Positions 6,765 through 10,771 of a DNA stretch of 10,771 bases are shown here, in pieces. Position 1 is the first letter of the stretch. Each line of letters opens with the position of its first letter. Location of the stretch: assembly GCA_019246375.1 (NCBI GenBank), contig JAFAQO010000611.1, positions 1-10,771 on the forward strand. Direction: 5' to 3'. The DNA is from Mycobacterium sp. (GTDB lineage Bacteria > Actinomycetota > Actinomycetes > Mycobacteriales > Mycobacteriaceae). A model generated the notes under the pieces. That model ran no database searches. It saw only the letters and a list, made by a program, of their open reading frames with translations, and was not told the DNA's origin. Position numbers and translations under genes: made by a program.

Positions 6765-7520
6765 GTGGATTACGCGGCAGCATTCCTCGAGCAGAACCGC
6801 GCCTTCGGAGACGCGATCCGCAGCGCTGACCCGTCTACGCCGGTGCCGACCTGTCCGGGCTGGAGCTTCAAGGAACTCTTCCGCCACGTCGGCCGCGGGG
6901 ACCGCTGGGCGGCGCAGATCATTCTCGACCGAGTGGACCATTACCTCGACCCCCGCAGCGTTGAGGGCGGTAAGCCGCCACCGGATCCCGACGACGCGAT
7001 TTCCTGGCTGCACGGCGGGGCGCAGCGGCTGATCGACGCCTTAGAGCTGACGGGCCCGGTAACGCCGGTGTGGACCTTCCTCGGATCGCGGCCGGCGTAT
7101 TGGTGGGTCCGGCGCCGGCTGCACGAAGCGACCGTGCATCGGGCCGACGCTGAGCTCGCGCTTGGCCTCGACTACACGCTCACACCCGAACTGGCGGCCG
7201 ACGCGATCAGCGAATGGCTGGAGCGGGTGGCCGCTCAAGCCGGCCGCGACGGCGCACCGCTACCGATCGAGAACGGCCATACCGTGCACCTGCACGCCAC
7301 CGATCCCGGGCTGGGCGCCACTGGTGAATGGACTCTGAGCAGCGACGGGTCGCGGATCACCTGGTCACACGAGCATGGCAAGGGTACGGTCGCGTTGCGC
7401 GGCGGCGCCGCCGAGCTGCTGCTGGCGATCGTGCGTCGCAAGCCCGTGGCCGACACCGGCATCACGGTGTTCGGCGACGACGCCGTCTGGCAGAACTGGC
7501 TGGACCGCACACCGTTCTAA
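6765..7520 (+). CDS. Maleylpyruvate isomerase family / mycothiol-dependent-type protein (Rv0332-like)
   Basis: This 251-residue protein has the fold typical of actinobacterial mycothiol-dependent maleylpyruvate isomerases: an N-terminal DinB-like helical bundle and a small C-terminal domain. The opening PVPTCPGWSFKELFRHVGR (about 26-44) is characteristic. In the known isomerase, a metal is bound by one His from the first motif and by Glu and His from a later helix. Here His41 and the pair Glu121/His125 in LHEATVHRAD fit this pattern, so the metal site appears intact. The C-terminus has the usual VFGDDAVWQNWLDR segment. The substrate is unknown; most family members are not isomerases of maleylpyruvate. 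GTG 6765 is the only plausible start, as an in-frame TAG lies at 6753. It follows udgA by 4 bp and resembles M. tuberculosis Rv0332 in position and length. Confidence 0.85.
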   Translation: MDYAAAFLEQNRAFGDAIRSADPSTPVPTCPGWSFKELFRHVGRGDRWAAQIILDRVDHYLDPRSVEGGKPPPDPDDAISWLHGGAQRLIDALELTGPVTPVWTFLGSRPAYWWVRRRLHEATVHRADAELALGLDYTLTPELAADAISEWLERVAAQAGRDGAPLPIENGHTVHLHATDPGLGATGEWTLSSDGSRITWSHEHGKGTVALRGGAAELLLAIVRRKPVADTGITVFGDDAVWQNWLDRTPF

Positions 7521-7551
7521 ACCGCGCCACGCACGGTACGTTTGGCAGATC

Positions 7552-7926
7552 ATGTCCACATCGGAGATCGCCACTGTCCTGGCGTGGCACGATGCCCTGA
7601 ATGCCTCCGACGTCGACACCCTGGTCGCCCTGTCCAGCGACGACATCGAAGTCGGTGACGCCCACGGCGCCGCTCAGGGCCAGGACGCGCTCCGTAAGTG
7701 GGCGGCCGCCCGCAAGCCGACTGCCGAAGTGGGCCGGATCTATGTGCATGATGGCGTCGTGGTCGTCGAACAGAAGATCAGCGGCTCCGACGACTCGGGC
7801 GCCGGCACAACTGCGGCGTCAGCGTTCCGGGTAGTCCGCGATCACGTCACCTCGGTGTTTCGTCACGAGGATCTGGCAGCCGCGCTGGCGGCGACCGATC
7901 TCACCGAGGCCGACCTCATCGACTGA
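7552..7926 (+). CDS. Small SnoaL/NTF2-like protein (Rv0333-like)
   Basis: The product is 124 residues, the length I recall for M. tuberculosis Rv0333, which also lies directly before rmlA. The pattern is that of the NTF2-like superfamily: an N-terminal helix (EIATVLAWHDALNASDVDTL), then SDDIEVGD, an acidic/Gly turn, a helix (GQDALRKWAA) and strands (RIYVHDGVVVVEQKISG, then AFRVVRDHVTSVFRHED). Such small proteins include enzymes, ligand binders and inert scaffolds, and the sequence does not decide which. ATG 7552 is chosen because similarity to the family begins there. The frame is open further upstream but overlaps the previous gene. There is no strong ribosome-binding site. A TACGTT hexamer at 7537-7542 could be a -10 for an almost leaderless transcript, but this is only a guess. 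Confidence 0.8.
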   Translation: MSTSEIATVLAWHDALNASDVDTLVALSSDDIEVGDAHGAAQGQDALRKWAAARKPTAEVGRIYVHDGVVVVEQKISGSDDSGAGTTAASAFRVVRDHVTSVFRHEDLAAALAATDLTEADLID

Positions 7927-7941
7927 GGAGACGGGCGAAAC

Positions 7942-7946
7942 AGGAG
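7942..7946 (+). promoter_or_regulatory. Shine-Dalgarno sequence of rmlA
   Basis: AGGAG with a 7-base spacer precedes ATG 7954. This is the most canonical ribosome-binding site in the window. Confidence 0.7.
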
Positions 7947-7953
7947 CTAGGCA

Positions 7954-8820
7954 ATGCGCGGGATCATTCTGGCGGGCGGCTCGGGCACGCGCCTGTATCC
8001 GATCACGATGGGTATCAGCAAGCAGCTGCTGCCGGTGTACGACAAGCCGCTGATCTACTATCCGCTCTCGACGTTGATGATGGCGGGGATCCGCGACATC
8101 CAAGTGATCACCACCGCCAACGACCTGCCCGGTTTTCAGCGACTGCTCGGCGATGGCACATCGTTCGGCATCAACATCAGTTATGCGATCCAGGACCGGC
8201 CCGATGGGTTGGCGCAGGCATTCGTGATCGGAGCTGATCACATCGGAGCTGATTCGGTGGCGTTGGCGTTGGGCGACAACGTCTTCTACGGTCCTGGGCT
8301 GGGGACGAGCCTTAGCCGCTTCCAATCCGTTGATGGCGGAGCCATTTTCGCCTATTGGGTGGCCAATCCGTCGGCGTACGGTGTCGTCGAATTCGGCGCC
8401 GATGGGACGGCGCTGTCGGTGGAGGAAAAGCCGGCCACCCCGAAATCGCACTATGCGGTGCCGGGCCTTTACTTCTACGGCAATGACGTCGTCGAAATTG
8501 CCCGTGGCTTAAGAAGATCCGCACGCGGCGAGTACGAGATCACCGAAATCAACCAAACCTACCTCAATCAGGGCCGGCTCGCCGTCGAGGTGCTCGCCCG
8601 CGGTACCGCGTGGTTGGACACCGGAACGTTCGACTCGCTGCTCGACGCCAGCGACTACGTGCGCACCCTGGAACGCCGGCAGGGCCTGAAGATCAGCATT
8701 CCCGAGGAAGTGGCGTGGCGGATGGGCTTCATCGACGACGAGCAGCTGGCTCAGCGCGCCCGCACCTTGCTCAACTCCGGCTACGGCTGCTACCTGCTCG
8801 AGCTGCTGGAGCGGCCGTAA
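7954..8820 (+). CDS. rmlA: Glucose-1-phosphate thymidylyltransferase
   Basis: The enzyme joins dTTP and glucose-1-phosphate to give dTDP-glucose. This is the first step to dTDP-rhamnose, which in mycobacteria supplies the linker between arabinogalactan and peptidoglycan. The product has 288 residues, the length of M. tuberculosis RmlA (Rv0334). The nucleotidyltransferase signature GGSGTRLYP (8-16) is followed by [19 protein letters not shown]. The metal-binding aspartate lies in [10 protein letters not shown] (Asp108), and a second conserved site in [14 protein letters not shown] (Asp222). [20 protein letters not shown] and [13 protein letters not shown] are typical of the family. The gene starts 27 bp after the SnoaL-like gene and is the last of the co-directional group that begins with udgA. 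Confidence 0.97.
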   Translation: MRGIILAGGSGTRLYPITMGISKQLLPVYDKPLIYYPLSTLMMAGIRDIQVITTANDLPGFQRLLGDGTSFGINISYAIQDRPDGLAQAFVIGADHIGADSVALALGDNVFYGPGLGTSLSRFQSVDGGAIFAYWVANPSAYGVVEFGADGTALSVEEKPATPKSHYAVPGLYFYGNDVVEIARGLRRSARGEYEITEINQTYLNQGRLAVEVLARGTAWLDTGTFDSLLDASDYVRTLERRQGLKISIPEEVAWRMGFIDDEQLAQRARTLLNSGYGCYLLELLERP

Positions 8821-9002
8821 TTTCGGCACGGGCGGCCGGACACGCGTGCGTCTTCGGCGGTCGGTGGCGTTAGTTCATAGTCGCAAGGTTGCGCAAGAAG
8901 TTTTGCAAGCTCTCCTCGCGCCCGGTGAGCGGCGACACTACGCCTTGATCTCGGGCAAAGCATGGCTTCGGAAGGCAGCAGGCCCGGCTGGCGGTGTGCC
9001 GT

Positions 9003-9082
9003 TTACTGGCGGTAGCTGGCCAGGAAGTTGCCCAGTGCCTCCGATCGCGGGGGACAGGTCGCTCGTCGTCTTCGATGTACGC
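9003..9082 (-). pseudogene. Decayed, internally deleted copy of the aspC 3' end
   Basis: The + strand from 9003 matches the aspC end from 9679: the first 34 bases differ at one position, including the stop codon (TTA on this strand). Read on the minus strand it gives LGNFLASYRQ-stop, against LGNFLVSYRQ-stop in the real gene. Just upstream, one extra base shifts the frame within the segment matching DLSRAIE. The next bases, 9061-9078, match aspC at 9846-9863 with one mismatch (the YDIEDDE codons), so about 109 bp between them are deleted. A weak echo of the LYTF codons may extend to about 9143. The piece cannot encode an aminotransferase. It lies in the same orientation as aspC, about 0.6 kb from the real 3' end, with the DUF732 gene between them. 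Confidence 0.82.
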
Positions 9083-9164
9083 CGCGCGTTTGACTGCTGG
9101 TAACTTGCACGCGTCATTGCCCGGGTTGAAGGTAAACACGCAGTGGAAGAGTATAGCGTGTTGG

Positions 9165-9193
9165 TTGACGGAAGCTGTCGGCAAAGTTACAGC
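9165..9193 (+). promoter_or_regulatory. Candidate SigA-type promoter for the DUF732 gene
   Basis: TTGACG at 9165-9170 is an excellent -35. At a spacing of 17 bp stands TACAGC (9188-9193), a partial -10. Transcription would start near 9200, leaving a leader of about 55 bases before ATG 9256. The evidence is motif and spacing only. Confidence 0.38.
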
Positions 9194-9255
9194 GGACACA
9201 CAGCTTGCGGTCCCACACGAAAGGGTCAGCGCGGAATACGCTTGGTTACATCCAG

Positions 9256-9678
9256 ATGACAACGGCACCGAACCACCCACCGTCAATTCCTGGCTCGGCC
9301 ATGTTCGCCGTGCTAGCAATTGCCATCGTGGCCATTGCCGGAGTATCGGTTTTCTATATGAGACATGATCTTCTCGTACCGAAAGCGTCCACGCGGGTTT
9401 CGCAGTCCGAGTCTGCGCCGCCGGTTGATCCGCCGCCGACAGGGCTACAAGACAGAGATGGCCAATTCGTATTGCTGTTGACCGCCCAAGGGCTTCAAAC
9501 GCCGGGAGGTCGCGAGGGTGCGATCAGCGACGCACATCGCGTTTGCTCACGCTTGAGCCGCGGCGAGAGTGAACAGCAGGTCGTTCAAGACATTTTTCAA
9601 GGATCGCCGGGCATGTCGATGGCTACCGCAACGTCTTTCGCCGACATCGCTATTGGCGCGTACTGCCCGCAGGGCTGA
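9256..9678 (+). CDS. DUF732 family small membrane-anchored/exported protein
   Basis: The product has 140 residues. An N-terminal hydrophobic segment (16-35, FAVLAIAIVAIAGVSVFY core) could be an anchor or an uncleaved signal. A Ser/Pro-rich linker (about 44-64) leads to a domain at 67-139 with the features of DUF732, a family common in mycobacterial envelope proteins: DGQFVLLLTAQGL, an AISDAHRVCSRL helix, a GESEQQVVQDI segment, and a final FADIAIGAYCPQ. Cys97 and Cys137 are the conserved pair, expected to form a disulfide outside the cytoplasm. The function of the family is not known to me. ATG 9256 is chosen; a TTG at 9205 is in frame but poorly supported. There is no strong ribosome-binding site. 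The TGA stop abuts the aspC stop codon with no base between. It lies between the decayed and the real aspC ends. Confidence 0.85.
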   Translation: MTTAPNHPPSIPGSAMFAVLAIAIVAIAGVSVFYMRHDLLVPKASTRVSQSESAPPVDPPPTGLQDRDGQFVLLLTAQGLQTPGGREGAISDAHRVCSRLSRGESEQQVVQDIFQGSPGMSMATATSFADIAIGAYCPQG

Positions 9679-10771
9679 TTACTGGCGGTAGCTGACCAGG
9701 AAGTTGCCCAGTCGCTCGATCGCGCGGGACAGGTCACGCGACCACGGCAGCGTCACGATCCGTAAGTGATCCGGTGCTGGCCAATTGAATCCGGTGCCCT
9801 GGGTGACCAAAATCTTTTCCGAGAGCAGCAGGTCGAGTACCAGCTGCTCGTCGTCCTCGATGTCGTAGACCTCGGGGTCAAGCCGAGGGAATGTGTACAG
9901 CGCGCCCTCGGGCTTGACGCAGGACACACCGGGAATCTCGTTGAGTTTCGTCCAGGCGACGTCGCGCTGCTCGAGCAGGCGACCGCCCGGAAGGACCAAG
10001 TCCTCGATGCTCTGATGACCGCCCAGGGCAACCTGAATCGCATGCTGGGCCGGAACGTTCGGGCACAACCGCATATTCGCCAGCAGGCTGATGCCTTCGA
10101 TGAAGCTGGCGGCATGGTCCTTGGGACCGGTGATCGCCAGCCAGCCGGCCCGGTAACCGGCGACACGGTAGGCCTTCGAAAGTCCGTTGAAGGTCAAGCA
10201 CAACACATCTGGTGCCACGGAAGCCATGCTGATGTGCTTGGCGTCGTCGTAGAGGATCTTGTCGTAGATCTCGTCGGCGAGCAGCAGCAGCTCATGTTTA
10301 CGCGCCAAGTCGGCTATCTGGGAAAGGATTTCGCGGCTGTAGACAGCACCGGTCGGGTTGTTCGGGTTGATAATGACCAGCGCCTTGGTGCGCTCGGTGA
10401 TCTTCGATGCCAGGTCGTCGATGTCGGGCTGCCAGCTCTGAGTCTCGTCGCACAGGTAGTGCACCGGCGTGCCGCCCGCCAGCGACGTCGACGCCGTCCA
10501 CAGCGGATAGTCGGGTGCCGGAATCAACACCTGATCGCCATTGTCCAGCAGGGCCTGCAGCGTCAGGGTGATCAGCTCGGAGACCCCGTTGCCCAGGTAG
10601 ACGTCGTCGACGTCGAATTGCGGGAAGCCGTCGACAAGTTCGTACCGGGTCACCACCGCGCGCCGCGCCGAGAGGATGCCCTGGGAGTCGGAGTAGCCCT
10701 GCGCATAGGGCAGCGCCTGGATCATGTCGCGCATGATCACGTCGGGTGCCTCGAAGCCGAAAGGCGCGGGA
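9679..10771 (-). CDS. aspC: Pyridoxal-phosphate aminotransferase, AspC/AlaA type (N-terminus outside window)
   Basis: This is a fold-type I aminotransferase annotated aspC (Rv0337c) in M. tuberculosis. The visible 363 codons run from PAPFGFEAPDV at the right edge to the stop at 9679; roughly 65 residues are missing compared with the mycobacterial protein. Seen in order are YAQGYSDSQG (substrate loop), GNGVSELI (cofactor phosphate region), PAPDYPLWTA, NPNNPTGAVYS, ADEIYDKILYDD (the Asp that contacts the pyridine nitrogen) and NGLSKAYRVAGYRAGW with the Schiff-base lysine at 10174-10176. The C-terminal domain has PEGALYTFPR and NWPAPDHLRIVTLP. Many of these blocks are nearly identical to my memory of E. 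coli AlaA (YfbQ), a glutamate-pyruvate aminotransferase, so alanine synthesis may be its main role. The gene converges on the DUF732 gene without a gap. Confidence 0.93.
   Translation of the reverse strand, partial: PAPFGFEAPDVIMRDMIQALPYAQGYSDSQGILSARRAVVTRYELVDGFPQFDVDDVYLGNGVSELITLTLQALLDNGDQVLIPAPDYPLWTASTSLAGGTPVHYLCDETQSWQPDIDDLASKITERTKALVIINPNNPTGAVYSREILSQIADLARKHELLLLADEIYDKILYDDAKHISMASVAPDVLCLTFNGLSKAYRVAGYRAGWLAITGPKDHAASFIEGISLLANMRLCPNVPAQHAIQVALGGHQSIEDLVLPGGRLLEQRDVAWTKLNEIPGVSCVKPEGALYTFPRLDPEVYDIEDDEQLVLDLLLSEKILVTQGTGFNWPAPDHLRIVTLPWSRDLSRAIERLGNFLVSYRQ

Larger units (their letters stand above)
8821..9255. other. 435-bp stretch without an intact gene
   Basis: This spacer between rmlA and the DUF732 gene holds a decayed aspC 3' end at 9003-9082 and a candidate promoter at 9165-9193. 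It also holds a cluster of GCAA/TTGC half-sites at 8883-8908, including the palindrome TTGCGCAA at 8889-8896. The part from about 9085 to 9250 is visibly less GC-rich than the neighbouring genes. Open frames here (for example 8870-9319 on the minus strand) do not match any family I know. No clean terminator hairpin with a T run was seen after rmlA. In M. tuberculosis H37Rv, as I recall, the same position holds PE6 and a 13E12-repeat gene, so this looks like a variable junction. Confidence 0.7.

Noticed and set aside
7375..7551. Upstream extension of the SnoaL-like gene
   Set aside because: It overlaps the preceding gene, reads as Arg/Ala-rich shadow sequence, and ATG 7552 gives the expected family length.
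8227..8253. 12-bp direct repeat ATCGGAGCTGAT inside rmlA
   Set aside because: It encodes IGADHIGAD, and a similar repeat of the peptide is normal in RmlA proteins, so it is not a strain-specific duplication.
9205..9255. TTG 9205 as the start of the DUF732 protein
   Set aside because: There is no ribosome-binding site, it lies almost at the predicted transcription start, and ATG 9256 already gives a complete anchor plus domain.
8870..9319. 149-codon minus-strand frame as a gene
   Set aside because: It crosses the decayed aspC end in another frame, overlaps the DUF732 start and promoter, and matches no family I know.
10738..10740. ATG near the right edge as the aspC start
   Set aside because: The conserved PAPFGFEAPD block lies upstream in the same frame to the window edge, so the true start is outside.

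Overview
The window looks like chromosomal DNA from a mycobacterium, probably a slow grower. It is very GC-rich and uses GTG/TTG starts freely. The gene order udgA / Rv0332-like / Rv0333-like / rmlA / aspC resembles the M. tuberculosis region around Rv0322 to Rv0337c. That synteny is recalled from memory, not searched. Species cannot be assigned.

Left part (3-5361): one truncated gene and three complete tandem paralogs, all on the + strand. The three complete proteins share one plan. A cytoplasmic domain of about 310 residues (I believe the mycobacterial DUF7159 family) is followed by one membrane helix, a long Pro/Ala-rich rod and a Gly/His-rich tail. The starts are set by strong Shine-Dalgarno sequences in front of GTG, GTG and TTG. 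The N-terminal domain has a motif order like that of an Hsp70/actin-type ATPase whose nucleotide-contacting acidic residues have been lost. This array is the most interesting object in the window.

Middle (5435-8820): a compact co-directional group. It holds UDP-glucose 6-dehydrogenase (udgA), a maleylpyruvate-isomerase-family mycothiol-type enzyme, a small NTF2/SnoaL-like protein, and glucose-1-phosphate thymidylyltransferase (rmlA). The spacings are 4, 31 and 27 bp, so it is probably one transcript. The two sugar-nucleotide enzymes feed envelope polysaccharide synthesis; RmlA starts dTDP-rhamnose synthesis.

Right part (8821-10771): a 435-bp stretch without an intact gene contains a decayed copy of the 3' end of aspC, with a frameshift and an internal deletion. 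A small membrane-anchored DUF732 protein follows. Its stop codon directly abuts the stop codon of the convergent aspC gene, which runs off the right edge of the window. That aminotransferase resembles E. coli AlaA, so alanine rather than aspartate may be its main substrate.

No tRNA, rRNA, CRISPR array or insertion sequence was seen.
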